Below, in pieces: positions 1 through 8,935 of a DNA stretch of 46,005 nucleotides. Source of the stretch: Bacillota bacterium (GTDB lineage Bacteria > Bacillota > Clostridia > UBA1381); the NCBI GenBank assembly GCA_029007725.1, contig JAQXIJ010000082.1:1-46005 (forward strand), given 5' to 3'. Numbering within the stretch: position 1 is the first letter of the stretch; every line of letters begins with the position of its first letter. The notes below the pieces were generated by a model, which did not search any database, was not told the origin of the DNA, and worked only from the letters and a program-made list of their open reading frames with translations. The position numbers were made by a program, and so were the translations under genes.

Positions 1-1416
1 AATAGGCACACCCCATGTTCTCTGACGCGAAATGCACCAGTCGTTTCTGTCAAGAACCATAGATTTTATTCTTTGCTCACCCCAATACCGAATCCCTTTT
101 ACGTCCTCAATTGCGTTAACCGCATCATCTTTAAGAGCGTCAACAGAAGCAAACCACTGGTCTGCCGCTCTGAATATGATCGGATGGTTACATCTCCAAC
201 AATGCGGATACTGATGGACAATTTCCTGAGAAGCCAAAAGTGCATTTTTTGAAATAAGCTTTTCGAGAATCTTTTCGTTAGAATCCTCATAGTACATACC
301 GGCAAATTCTCCGGCATCCTCGGTCTGAAAACCACGTTCGTCGACCGGAACGATAATATTAATCTGTGAATATTTGCGGCACACAAGATAGTCGTCGGCG
401 CCAAAACCCGGTGCTGTATGAACGCAACCGGTACCGGCTTCAAGCGTCACGTGGTCTCCGAGAATTACCAGTGATTCGCGGTCGATAAACGGGTGCTGAC
501 AGGTGATAAGCTCCAGTTCCTTGCCCTTAAAGGTCTTTACGACTTTATAATTCGGGTCAAGATGAGCCGCTTGGGCAACAGAATCTATAAGTTCTGTTGC
601 AAGCACATATATTTCGCCGTTTGAAAATTTAACAAGCGAATATTCGAAATCGGGATTTAGGCAGACGGCAAGGTTTCCGGGAAGAGTCCATGTTGTTGTC
701 GTCCAAATAACGAAGTACACATTGTCAAGTCCTTCAAAAAGTCCTCGGTCATCCTTTACAGCAAATTTGACGAAAATTGATTTTGTTTTGTCCTCGCAGT
801 ATTCGATTTCAGCCTCGGCAAGTGCAGTTTCGCAGTGCGGACACCAATAAACCGGCTTCAAGCCTTTGTAAATAAGACCTTTTTTAGCCATTTCGCCAAA
901 TACCTCGACCTGTTTTGCAACAAACTCATTTTTAAGAGTCATATATGGGTTATCCCAGTCGCCTATAACGCCCAGGCGTTTAAACTGCTTTTTCTGATTT
1001 TCAACATGAGATTTTGCAAACTCACGGCAGGCTTCTCTGAATTTTACAGGACCTACCGCATGACGGTTAATACCCAACTTTTTAATTGCTTGCTGTTCTA
1101 TCGGAAGTCCGTGAGTATCCCAACCCGGAACATATGGGGCATAAAATCCCTGAAGATTTTTATAACGTACAATGATATCCTTCAAAATTTTATTTAGAGC
1201 ATGACCCATATGGATATCACCGTTTGCATACGGAGGTCCGTCATGCAGTATAAATGGAGTGTTGCCCCTGTTCTTTTTCTTCAGTCTGTTATATAAGTCA
1301 ATATCCTCCCAATATTTCAGCATTTCAGGCTCTCTCTGCGGAAGATTGCCGCGCATAGGAAAGTCCGTTTTGGGAAGATTTACAGATTTTGTATAATCCG
1401 TACACTTTTCACACAT
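1..1416 (-). CDS. ileS: Isoleucyl-tRNA synthetase, N-terminal 472 codons (runs off window)
   Basis: Class I aminoacyl-tRNA synthetase that charges tRNA-Ile in the cytoplasm. Reading from ATG at 1416, the protein starts MCEKCTDYTKSVNLPKTDFP. It carries the HIGH-type ATP-binding signature as GDIHMGHALNK after HDGPPYANG, and it reaches the conserved DWCISRQRTWGVPI block at the window edge. The frame is open throughout; the KMSKS and anticodon-binding parts lie outside the window. An AGAAAGGA ribosome site sits just upstream. The gap to divIVA is only about 80 bp and has no room for a T-box leader, so read-through from the division cluster is the likely source of transcript. The identity is secure. 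Confidence 0.97.
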   Translation of the reverse strand, partial: MCEKCTDYTKSVNLPKTDFPMRGNLPQREPEMLKYWEDIDLYNRLKKKNRGNTPFILHDGPPYANGDIHMGHALNKILKDIIVRYKNLQGFYAPYVPGWDTHGLPIEQQAIKKLGINRHAVGPVKFREACREFAKSHVENQKKQFKRLGVIGDWDNPYMTLKNEFVAKQVEVFGEMAKKGLIYKGLKPVYWCPHCETALAEAEIEYCEDKTKSIFVKFAVKDDRGLFEGLDNVYFVIWTTTTWTLPGNLAVCLNPDFEYSLVKFSNGEIYVLATELIDSVAQAAHLDPNYKVVKTFKGKELELITCQHPFIDRESLVILGDHVTLEAGTGCVHTAPGFGADDYLVCRKYSQINIIVPVDERGFQTEDAGEFAGMYYEDSNEKILEKLISKNALLASQEIVHQYPHCWRCNHPIIFRAADQWFASVDALKDDAVNAIEDVKGIRYWGEQRIKSMVLDRNDWCISRQRTWGVPI

Positions 1417-1467
1417 ATTTTTTTATCCTTTCTACAGTTACTTTTCGTTTGCTCATTAAATCAATTA

Positions 1468-1489
1468 AGGGATAACGCAAGTTATCCCT
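1468..1489. terminator. 9-bp hairpin between divIVA and ileS
   Basis: A perfect 9-bp inverted repeat (AGGGATAAC / GTTATCCCT) with a GCAA loop on the plus strand, in the divIVA-ileS gap. No clean T-run follows on the minus strand, so it may be an attenuator or an mRNA-processing or stability hairpin rather than a full terminator. Confidence 0.5.
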
Positions 1490-1495
1490 ACTATT

Positions 1496-1936
1496 TTACT
1501 CCATTTTATCTAACATTTCAAGTAGTGCGGAACAAATTCCTTTAATTCTTGTCTTGTAGCCCGAAACTTCAACCTGTGCACCGGCAAGCTCGTTCTTCTT
1601 ACGCTGAATTTCTTCTTCCAACTGGCGACAAAGATTTTCCGATTTTGACTGTGCCTCGTTTACAATCACATTTGCTTTTTCGGCAGCGTTTTTGCGGATA
1701 TCCTCTGCTGCGGTCTGTGCAAGCACGATAGACTGCTGAAGGGTTGCCTCCATATTTTTGTACTGCTCGAGAGCTTCTGTCTTTTGTTTGAGAGCTTCTT
1801 TAAGCTCGGTATTCTCTCTGTACAGCTTTTCGTAGTCTTTGCCTACCAAATCCAGAAAATCGTCAACCTCATCGGCATTATATCCTCTAAGCTTAACTTC
1901 GAAATCCTGTCTTTGAATATCTATCGGTGTTAGCAT
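1496..1936 (-). CDS. divIVA: DivIVA-domain cell division protein
   Basis: A coiled-coil polar or septal scaffold protein of 146 residues. The N-terminus, MLTPIDIQRQDFEVKLRGYN, is the membrane-curvature-binding DivIVA domain with the GYNADEVDDFLD motif. It is followed by a long heptad-rich coiled coil (about residues 30-130) rich in E, K and Q. A GTG codon nine bases upstream (1945) is in frame, but the AGGGAG ribosome site is well spaced (10 nt) only for the ATG at 1936. It is transcribed with sepF and ylmH, the usual Bacillota arrangement next to ileS. It probably recruits division or cell-pole partners; the exact partner cannot be told from sequence. Confidence 0.93.
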   Translation of the reverse strand: MLTPIDIQRQDFEVKLRGYNADEVDDFLDLVGKDYEKLYRENTELKEALKQKTEALEQYKNMEATLQQSIVLAQTAAEDIRKNAAEKANVIVNEAQSKSENLCRQLEEEIQRKKNELAGAQVEVSGYKTRIKGICSALLEMLDKME

Positions 1937-1961
1937 AACCTTCACGCTCCCTATAAAAATT

Positions 1962-2696
1962 TTATATATATTTTTTCAGAATGATGTGGATTCTGTCGCT
2001 GCGAGTTTTGTTGCCGGAATGCAAAAACTGCATTCTGCCAAAGCCACGTATCGACAGCAAATCGTTCTCCATCACGGCGGCATCAATTTTTGGTTCTTCG
2101 GTATGATTCACCGAAACCTTTCCTGCCTCTATATATCCCCTTGCCTTTTTGCGGCTTATATTAAGCCCCGCGGCGATAACCGCATCCAACCGCAATGATG
2201 CCGCAACTGTTTCAATTATTTTAAACGTGCGTTCCGGCAGCTTTATGGATTTTATATCCGCAATCTCTGCTTTAACGCCGCAATTTGCAATTTTTGTAAT
2301 ACTTCTGCATACAAAGTCGGCAACATCATTGAATACAAACATATACGAAAACGGATTATCTACCAGAATATCACCGATACGATTTCGCTCTATGCCGAGT
2401 GAAAGTGCCGTTCCAAGAAAATCCCTGTGCGTTAATTCTCTTTCGTATTTTTTTGTAAACTTAATAACTTTTATCGGAAAGTCCGAAAAATCCATTTCAT
2501 ACCATTCGGGAAACACTCCCAAAACACACCGTTCTGCATCATCATAGCCGCCGAACAGCACACCATTTGCAAGTCCCTCATTGTTCAGCAGAATCTGCTC
2601 GTGCGAATTCAAAAAATGCGAAAACCTCGAACATGCATACTTGTCGCTAAGCTTATATATATCACCTATTTGTTTTATGAAAATATTATTGTCCAT
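1962..2696 (-). CDS. ylmH: S4-domain RNA-binding protein, YlmH family
   Basis: A protein of about 244 residues whose C-terminal third is an S4 RNA-binding domain (around SLRLDAVIAAGLNISRKKAR through GYIEAGKVSVNH). The N-terminal two thirds match the YlmH layout, with a segment reading GVLFGGYDDAERCVLGVFPE. YlmH proteins act in translation or ribosome quality control and sit beside sepF and divIVA. I chose ATG at 2696 because the protein then begins MDNNIFIKQIGDIYKLSDKY, the normal family start. An in-frame ATG at 2768 would add a hydrophobic 24-residue leader and overlaps the stop of a possible upstream micro-ORF (TGATG), so a longer form cannot be excluded. Confidence 0.88.
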   Translation of the reverse strand: MDNNIFIKQIGDIYKLSDKYACSRFSHFLNSHEQILLNNEGLANGVLFGGYDDAERCVLGVFPEWYEMDFSDFPIKVIKFTKKYERELTHRDFLGTALSLGIERNRIGDILVDNPFSYMFVFNDVADFVCRSITKIANCGVKAEIADIKSIKLPERTFKIIETVAASLRLDAVIAAGLNISRKKARGYIEAGKVSVNHTEEPKIDAAVMENDLLSIRGFGRMQFLHSGNKTRSDRIHIILKKYI

Positions 2697-2767
2697 AAAA
2701 GTTCCCGAATAAAGCCCGTAAGCAGGAAAAAGTCCCGCTATCAAAGAAAGGGACGAAAAAATGCACA

Positions 2768-2872
2768 TCAACGGCAATTTCCTGCCAGCGTTGTACGCGA
2801 ATACTCCTTGGCAAGATTAATTTTCTGCCGGCCGACGACCGGTGCATTTTTTACATCCCCATCAAGCCGCAT
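2768..2872 (-). CDS. Possible 34-residue micro-ORF coupled to sepF
   Basis: A 34-codon frame starting MRLDGDVKNAPVVGRQKINL. Its ATG overlaps the sepF stop (TAATG), and its TGA overlaps an in-frame ATG of the ylmH frame (TGATG). The position is where many Bacillota have ylmG (YggT family), but the peptide has no membrane helix and does not resemble YggT. It could be a real coupled micro-ORF, a translational relay, or the debris of a lost ylmG. No family was recognised; the case rests on the two overlaps. Confidence 0.3.
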   Translation of the reverse strand: MRLDGDVKNAPVVGRQKINLAKEYSRTTLAGNCR

Positions 2873-3318
2873 TATTTAAACATACTCCAGTCAAAGCCTG
2901 TTCCAGACTTATCCTTCAAAAAATCTCCTGCAATATCGTATGAAGCAGGCGTTGCAATGAAAATCCCTCCGGATACCTTTTGGATATCACCGTTTACGCC
3001 GTAAACGGTGCCGGCAATAAAATCAACAACGCGCCTTGCCTCCTCCGGGTCCAGACTGCCAACATCAAGGATGACCGGTCGTCTTTGCTTAATCTGATCC
3101 GCCGCCTCGGTCGAATTGTTAAAGCACTTAGGCTTTATTACAACAATCTGCGGCTGGTTTGACTGTCTGTCCAAAGGAATCACCTTGTTTTTCTTGGAAA
3201 AAAACGGTGACTTTTCTTCATATCTGTCTTCAAACTCCTCATCGTCCATATCAATATCCTCGTCATAGTCCACATTGCCAAAACCAACAAAGTCTTTTAC
3301 TGCGTCTACAAACCCCAT
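2872..3318 (-). CDS. sepF: Cell division protein SepF
   Basis: A Z-ring-associated protein that links FtsZ filaments to the membrane and to each other. It is 148 residues long. The N-terminal MGFVDAVKDFVGFG is the amphipathic membrane-binding helix. An acidic linker follows (about residues 18-37), then the globular SepF domain with the signatures FNNSTEAADQIKQRRPVILD and DPEEARRVVDFIAGTVYG near residues 68-106. It lies 16 bp downstream of yggS in the classic yggS-sepF order. The ribosome site is AGGAGGTAGTATTA. Confidence 0.96.
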   Translation of the reverse strand: MGFVDAVKDFVGFGNVDYDEDIDMDDEEFEDRYEEKSPFFSKKNKVIPLDRQSNQPQIVVIKPKCFNNSTEAADQIKQRRPVILDVGSLDPEEARRVVDFIAGTVYGVNGDIQKVSGGIFIATPASYDIAGDFLKDKSGTGFDWSMFK

Positions 3319-3334
3319 TAATACTACCTCCTAA

Positions 3335-4039
3335 TTAATTTTGAGCAGAATAATTCCTCTGCCCGAATATGGCTGTTCCGACCCGAACCATATTTGATCC
3401 CTCTTCTATGGCAGTAATATAGTCTCCGCTCATGCCCATAGATAGAAATTTCATAGTAATATTATCATATTTATTTTTCGATATGTCAATAAATTTGTTA
3501 TTTATGTCACGAAAATGTAATCTATTTGAAAACTCACTGTCAAATTTCGGCAGTATTGTCATCAAACCGCAAACTTTCACGTGTTTCAGACAAGATGCGT
3601 GTCTTAAAAGCTCGTCTGTTTCTTCAACTTTTATTCCGAATTTACTCTCTTCTTCGGCAATATTCACCTGAATAAGTATACGGACTGTTTCAACTCCATG
3701 CTTTTCCGCCTGGCGTTCAATCTCGTCCATAAGCTTTACAGAATCGACAGAATGAATCATATAGACCTTATCTATTATATATTTAACTTTGTTTGTCTGA
3801 AGGTGACCGATAAGATGCCATCTTACCGGTTTAACATAGTCATACTTGCTCATGATTTCCTGAACCTTGTTTTCGCCGATATCGGTAACACCGAGGTCAA
3901 TCGCTTCATTAATCATTTCTACAGGGTGAGTTTTTGTAACGGCAACAAGCGTAATATCCTCTGCCCTTCTGCCGCTCTTTTCGGCAGCGATTTGAATATT
4001 TTTCCTAACATCTTCGAGATTTTCCTTTATAAAAGACAT
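3335..4039 (-). CDS. yggS: YggS/PLPBP family pyridoxal-phosphate-binding protein
   Basis: A PLP homeostasis protein of 234 residues with an alanine-racemase-like TIM barrel. The PLP lysine lies in TLVAVTKTHPVEMI near residue 36. Other family blocks are IGENKVQE, WHLIGHLQTNK and the phosphate-binding SMGMSGDY near the C-terminus. Its ATG overlaps the stop of the preceding adaptor gene (TAATG), so the two are probably translated in a coupled way. Family members buffer PLP and have no known catalytic turnover. Confidence 0.96.
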   Translation of the reverse strand: MSFIKENLEDVRKNIQIAAEKSGRRAEDITLVAVTKTHPVEMINEAIDLGVTDIGENKVQEIMSKYDYVKPVRWHLIGHLQTNKVKYIIDKVYMIHSVDSVKLMDEIERQAEKHGVETVRILIQVNIAEEESKFGIKVEETDELLRHASCLKHVKVCGLMTILPKFDSEFSNRLHFRDINNKFIDISKNKYDNITMKFLSMGMSGDYITAIEEGSNMVRVGTAIFGQRNYSAQN

Positions 4040-5220
4040 TATTTTTCACCTACCACTATTGAATCATACTCGTTTAAAGCATTCCTTGCACCGTTTACCG
4101 CATCTACTATTACAGTTCCGTTCACGGTGTCGGTATAAATAATATTGCACGGCTTAAACACCTGCGTTGCGCCTTTTTTTACGATAACTCCCTTTTGTCC
4201 GTCGACATTTCTAATCGCGGAAACCGGAATCCTGTAGCCCTCATAGCTTTCAAGAATAATCTCCATCTTGCTGAAGCGCATTGAAAAAACGCCCTCTTGA
4301 TATTGCTCACATTTAAGCACAACAACATTTTTTTTCACATCCTCGCTTTCGGTCGATGTATATACTACTCTTACCTCTGCCTCTATGCCTGGAAGATTTG
4401 CAAACCGAACCTTTACGCCGGTGCCGGTTTTAAGCTTTGCCGCCGTCTCGGAATCAACAACCGAAATTACATACCACGCGTGATTGTTAACCATTTTGCA
4501 TACCGGACTTCCTGCCTCGGTATGACTTGTTACCGGATTGTTTTCCAGTTTGATATTATTATAGTCCTCAACCTTATAGCTCATTACGGCATCCGGAGTC
4601 AAAATACTTTCCAGACCGTCAACACGTTGCGAAAATACTCCAGACATCTGTGAATAGATATCCTTTTTCGCACTGGTTATGCTGTCTTCAAGACTTTTTT
4701 TTCGTGCTTTCAGCTCATCGGTGCTGTCGCCTTTTTCCGGTATTGCCTCACCGGTGATAATACTGTTAATCTGCGCTTTATATCCGGATATTTTTGAAAT
4801 ATCTCCTGCTATTTTTGCCTTTATAATGTTATTTTTTACATTTTCTATATTTCCTTCATTTGCTGTGCCGTCGGCGGTATATGCCTCGGAGGCGCTGCTG
4901 TTTTCAAGAGCGGCAAGCTTTTTATTGATATTGTTCAGTTCCTGCAGCGTTTCTTCGGAAACATCGCCGCTGTAAACAGTTGACAAAAGTTTGTTTTTGC
5001 CTGCTCGCTGTCCCTCCTGAACATAGTTGTACACAGTTCCCGCAACCGGCGCATTATACACCTGCTCGGTTCTTACTATATAGCCGGAAGTGTCAATCTT
5101 ATTCTCATAGTCCTCAAAAATAGCTGTTTGCGTCGAAACAGGATTAGCAACGTATCTCACTCCGTAAAAAACACAGAACGCGACAACAAAGAATAAAATA
5201 AACAAAAAACTTTTTTTCAT
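4039..5220 (-). CDS. HlyD-like membrane-anchored adaptor protein
   Basis: A protein of about 393 residues with one N-terminal membrane helix (residues 4-24, LFILFFVVAFCVFYGVRYV). It then has a biotinyl/lipoyl-like barrel-sandwich half (about residues 45-90, containing GYIVRTEQVYNAPVAGTVY), a helical hairpin rich in K and E (about 90-205) and a C-terminal beta domain. This is the layout of HlyD/RND-type periplasmic adaptors, seen in Clostridia just upstream of yggS and sepF. No transporter or ABC subunit lies beside it, so its partner is unknown. ATG at 5220 is preferred over TTG at 5229 because AAAGGA sits nine bases upstream. Confidence 0.8.
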   Translation of the reverse strand: MKKSFLFILFFVVAFCVFYGVRYVANPVSTQTAIFEDYENKIDTSGYIVRTEQVYNAPVAGTVYNYVQEGQRAGKNKLLSTVYSGDVSEETLQELNNINKKLAALENSSASEAYTADGTANEGNIENVKNNIIKAKIAGDISKISGYKAQINSIITGEAIPEKGDSTDELKARKKSLEDSITSAKKDIYSQMSGVFSQRVDGLESILTPDAVMSYKVEDYNNIKLENNPVTSHTEAGSPVCKMVNNHAWYVISVVDSETAAKLKTGTGVKVRFANLPGIEAEVRVVYTSTESEDVKKNVVVLKCEQYQEGVFSMRFSKMEIILESYEGYRIPVSAIRNVDGQKGVIVKKGATQVFKPCNIIYTDTVNGTVIVDAVNGARNALNEYDSIVVGEK

Positions 5221-5256
5221 CAGATACAATCCTTTCAGTGCCGCCGGGCAAACAGC

Positions 5257-5847
5257 TTATCCCTTCATAAGTCCAATAATATCCCACACGGTATATTTTC
5301 CTTCGTCGTCCTTTGTGGAAAAAGGAACAAGTATATCGTCAGGCTCCAGCTCAAGCTCTTTGTAAATCATTTTAAGATTTTTTTCAAGCTCGCGCTTTGA
5401 AAGCTTGTCGGTTTTTGTTGCAATTACAATTGCACACTCGTCAGGCTGCGCTGATTTTATCCATTCCAGCATAACTTTGTCATCGTTTGTCGGAGCATGG
5501 CGCGAATCGACCAGCATCATAACCTTTCTGAGCTGCTTTCTGCCGTTTAAATAGTCATCAATCATGTCTCCCCATTTTTCAATCTCGGACTGAGATCTTC
5601 TGGCATATCCGTAGCCTGGCAGGTCAACCAAAAATATCGTATCGTCTACATTATAAAAGTTGATTGTTATGGTTTTTCCGGGTGTCTGGCTCACCCTTGC
5701 CAGCGACTTTCTGTTAAGAAGCTTGTTAATCATGGAGGATTTTCCTACATTCGAGCGTCCAACAAATGCGAATTCGGGGTAGATTGTTTTCGGATACTGT
5801 TCTTTTTTTACCGCCGAAACCTCAAGATCAGCGTTGTGAATATTCAT
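5257..5847 (-). CDS. engB: Ribosome biogenesis GTPase EngB (YsxC/YihA)
   Basis: A small GTPase needed for 50S subunit assembly. It is 196 residues long from ATG at 5847. G1 is GRSNVGKSSM, the G2 region is SQTPGKTITIN, G3 is DLPGYGYARR and G4 is TKTDKL, all in the expected order. The ATG overlaps the lon stop (ATGA) with GAGGT seven bases upstream, so it is coupled to lon. An upstream in-frame ATG at 5862 has no usable ribosome site. The lon-engB pair is a common Bacillota arrangement. Confidence 0.97.
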   Translation of the reverse strand: MNIHNADLEVSAVKKEQYPKTIYPEFAFVGRSNVGKSSMINKLLNRKSLARVSQTPGKTITINFYNVDDTIFLVDLPGYGYARRSQSEIEKWGDMIDDYLNGRKQLRKVMMLVDSRHAPTNDDKVMLEWIKSAQPDECAIVIATKTDKLSKRELEKNLKMIYKELELEPDDILVPFSTKDDEGKYTVWDIIGLMKG

Positions 5848-8243
5848 GCTCTTACCTCGCATTCTTTTTTATTATCTTCCGTTACTTCAGGAATTATAAA
5901 ACATTGCTCCTTTTTATTTTTCTGCAATGCCGCCTTTAAAACTTCGTCCATATTCTTTACCGGTATAAACCTTATGCCGCTTCGAACCGTTTCGGGCACA
6001 TCATCAAGATCCGGTAGATTGTCCTGTGGAATAATTACCGTTTTTATACCTATGCGGTATGCCGCGACTGATTTTTCCCTCAAACCGCCAATAGGCAAAA
6101 CCCTGCCGCGCAGGGTGATTTCACCTGTCATTGCAACATCGCGGCGTACAGGGTAGCCTGTAAGCGCCGAGGCAACCGCAGTCGCAATGGTTATGCCCGC
6201 AGAGGGACCGTCCTTAGGTACTGCGCCCTCGGGCACATGCAAATGAATATCGCATGTTTTATAAAATTTATCATAAATCCCGAGCTGCTTTGTCCGTGTC
6301 CTGATGTAACTGACGGCAGCCATTGCCGATTCTTTCATTACATCGCCGAGATTTCCGGTCAGCTCAATTTTTCCGCTGCCCGGCATAACGTTCACTTCAA
6401 CCGACAGGGTATCGCCGCCTACGCTTGTCCATGCAAGACCGCGTACTATACCCACATCGTCGTCGTCATTCATTTCATCAATTCTGAAACGGTGCTTTCC
6501 GAGATATGAGGTTATATTTTTTGAAGTAATTTTTATATTTCTTCTGTTTTCGGAAAGAAATTTTTCCGCAGCTTTGCGCATAAGGCTGCCTATTTCCCTT
6601 TCAAGTCCCCTGACGCCCGACTCTCTTGTATAATAGGTAATAATATCGTTTACAGCAGATAACTCAACCGTAATTTTTCTGTTTTCAAGACCATTCTTTT
6701 TCATTTGCTTCGGCAATAGATATCTTTCTGCAATGCAAGCCTTTTCTTGATTTGTATATCCCGAAATTTCAATTACCTCAATTCGGTCAAGCAGCGGCGC
6801 CGGAATGGTTTCGAGCGTATTTGCGGTCGCAATGAACATCACGTTCGACAAATCGAACGGCACCTCAATAAAATGGTCGCGGAATGCAAAATTCTGCTCG
6901 AAATCCAGAACTTCGAGCAAAGCCGCTGCAGGGTCGCCGCGGTAATCTGATCCCATTTTGTCAATCTCATCCAGAAGAATAAGCGGATTTTTTACCTTTG
7001 CCTCCATAACGGCAGACATAATCCGTCCCTGCATTGCCCCGATATATGTTTTTCTATGTCCGCGAATATCCGCTTCATCGTGGATTCCGCCCAACGAAAT
7101 CCTAACATACTTTCGGTTTAGTGCTCTTGCAACACTTTTTGCAACAGACGTTTTGCCGGTTCCGGGAGGTCCAACAAGACATATGACGGAGCCCTCCCTT
7201 CCGCCAGTCATTTTCCTTACTGCCAAATATTCCAAAATTCTGCTTTTTACCTTTTCAAGACCGTAATGGTCGGCGTCAAGCACCTCTTTTGCCTTTATTA
7301 TATCTATGTTTTCACGAGTCTGCCTGTTCCAGGGAAGTGCAAGCACCGTATCGAGATAGTTCCTTATAACCGAGCTGTCTGATGACATTGCACTCATTTT
7401 TTCAAATCGCGAAACCTCTTTTAAAAGCTTTTCGGCAACCTCTTTTTTAAGATGCAGTTTTTTTATTGTTGCGCGGTAAGTGTCGGCTTCGCCCGCTGTT
7501 CCGTCTCGTCTGCCGAGTTCCCGTTCTATTACTTTGAGCTCCTCGCGCAGGAAGTACTCGCGCTGATTTTTTTCTATACTGCCCTTAACCTTAATCTCAA
7601 TTTCGCGCGAAACCTTAAGCACCTCAATTTCTTTGGACAGTGCAGCAATGATTTTTTCCGTGCGAACATATGGATCGGATTCTTCCAGAAATTCCTGCTT
7701 TATCCTATATCCCAGATTAATATTTGCTGCAACCCCATCAGCAAAACACCCGGGGTCGTTTTCCTGCGTTGCCGCAATAAAGGTCTGCGGCGGAACATTT
7801 TTCGTCAGCGTAAAATATTCGTCAAAAATGTTTTCAAGGCTTCGCACAAAGCCCTCGTTCATTATCATCTGCCCGCCTTTTTTTTCTTTCAACTCTTCAG
7901 CAATACAGACAATGTATGGTGATTCCGCAGTGATTTTGCAAAGCCGTGCACGGCAAATTCCTTTTACCATAACTCTTGAAGCACCTTTATGCGCCTTTGC
8001 GGTTTGTTCAATCTTTGCAATAACACCAATTTTATATAAATCCGTAACCGAAGGCTCTTCCGTTTCGGCATCTCGCTGTGTAACAAGAAAAATTTCTTTA
8101 TTGCCATTCATCGCCGCGTCAAGTGCTTTCATCGATTTTTCACGAATAACATCGAAGCCCACCGACATATGCGGAAATACCACAATATTGCGCAGCGGCA
8201 GCAGCGGCAGTGTGTGCAAATTCTCCAATATGTTCACTCCCAT
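5844..8243 (-). CDS. lon: ATP-dependent protease Lon
   Basis: A cytoplasmic AAA+ serine protease of about 799 residues, the normal family length. It has an N-terminal substrate-binding LON domain (LPLLPLRNIVVFPHM near residue 12), a coiled coil (about 190-260), Walker A GPPGTGKTSVAKSV, Walker B LILLDEIDKM, and a C-terminal protease domain with the catalytic serine in PKDGPSAGITIA and the downstream lysine in GGLREKSVAAYR. ATG at 8243 has no clear ribosome site. A TTG at 8228 is preceded by GGGAG at eight bases and gives MENLHTLPLLPLR, so the true start may be 8228. A consensus promoter lies at 8263-8291. Confidence 0.97.
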   Translation of the reverse strand: MGVNILENLHTLPLLPLRNIVVFPHMSVGFDVIREKSMKALDAAMNGNKEIFLVTQRDAETEEPSVTDLYKIGVIAKIEQTAKAHKGASRVMVKGICRARLCKITAESPYIVCIAEELKEKKGGQMIMNEGFVRSLENIFDEYFTLTKNVPPQTFIAATQENDPGCFADGVAANINLGYRIKQEFLEESDPYVRTEKIIAALSKEIEVLKVSREIEIKVKGSIEKNQREYFLREELKVIERELGRRDGTAGEADTYRATIKKLHLKKEVAEKLLKEVSRFEKMSAMSSDSSVIRNYLDTVLALPWNRQTRENIDIIKAKEVLDADHYGLEKVKSRILEYLAVRKMTGGREGSVICLVGPPGTGKTSVAKSVARALNRKYVRISLGGIHDEADIRGHRKTYIGAMQGRIMSAVMEAKVKNPLILLDEIDKMGSDYRGDPAAALLEVLDFEQNFAFRDHFIEVPFDLSNVMFIATANTLETIPAPLLDRIEVIEISGYTNQEKACIAERYLLPKQMKKNGLENRKITVELSAVNDIITYYTRESGVRGLEREIGSLMRKAAEKFLSENRRNIKITSKNITSYLGKHRFRIDEMNDDDDVGIVRGLAWTSVGGDTLSVEVNVMPGSGKIELTGNLGDVMKESAMAAVSYIRTRTKQLGIYDKFYKTCDIHLHVPEGAVPKDGPSAGITIATAVASALTGYPVRRDVAMTGEITLRGRVLPIGGLREKSVAAYRIGIKTVIIPQDNLPDLDDVPETVRSGIRFIPVKNMDEVLKAALQKNKKEQCFIIPEVTEDNKKECEVRA

Positions 8244-8262
8244 TTATAAATATACATACTAC

Positions 8263-8291
8263 ATTATATACTATCTTCCGCTGTTTTTCAA
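8263..8291 (-). promoter_or_regulatory. Sigma-A-type promoter for lon-engB
   Basis: On the minus strand: TTGAAA (8291-8286), 17-bp spacer, TATAAT (8268-8263), about 20-35 bp before the two possible lon starts. No CIRCE- or CtsR-type repeat was seen next to it. Confidence 0.7.
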
Positions 8292-8935
8292 CCTATTTCG
8301 GCACAAAATACAGGTTTTTTTTATGTTGATGCCTGTTTTAAAAATTATCTGCATTAAATGTTTTGTTTTTGGTATAATACTTAAAAATGATATAATGAAC
8401 TTTATATGAGACTATACATGAATATACCTGCCATACGTCGGGAAATGAAGCTCAGTTTGCCTATGACATTCCACTGCGCGTAACCTTTTATGCCACGTTT
8501 CACTTATAAAAATACTATCAGATTAACTCTCTTAACAACCAAATTTGATACTACACAAATATTATTGGCGAAAACACCATCTGAGGCATATTCGCTAATA
8601 TATTGACGAAGGTGTGTCCGGAATTGTGCAGGACGAGCTCAAAAAGTTTTCATCAGGCGATAAAAAATAATTTCGTGCTTTGCAACATCAGAATTTTAGA
8701 ATATGACAAAAAAAGGCAAACGGCTTGCCATAAGAGGCATGATACGGCTATGGCGCTTGAGCTTTTTGAGCTTTATATTACTGAACAACGGGTGCAAAAA
8801 GACTGTTTTTTTATTGTCATTCAAGAAGGCTGGCTGCAAATAGCGCTTGGTTACGTAAAGGCAATCGTGCATCGTTTGTTCTCAACACAAATTTTATCTG
8901 CAGACTGATATCCACACACATATCTCGCCTCATAC
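8292..8935. other. Gene-poor intergenic stretch, no supported gene
   Basis: About 640 bp between the lon promoter and a terminator. A plus-strand frame at 8603-8908 (101 codons) lacks a ribosome site and has the look of chance coding (many H, C and Q, no domain). A short out-of-frame fragment near 8602 reads YIDEGVSG, like the site-specific serine recombinase motif, but stops flank it. TATAAT-like boxes occur at 8374-8396. I see no convincing gene or RNA; decayed mobile DNA is possible. Confidence 0.4.

Noticed and set aside
8602-8625. Fragment reading YIDEGVSG, like the large serine recombinase motif
   Set aside because: A stop precedes it directly and another follows about 16 codons later; no catalytic Ser region or zinc ribbon in any frame nearby. 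Too short to call a recombinase remnant.
8603-8908. 101-codon plus-strand frame in the lon-membrane protein gap
   Set aside because: No ribosome site, no recognisable domain and composition like chance translation (many H, C and Q).
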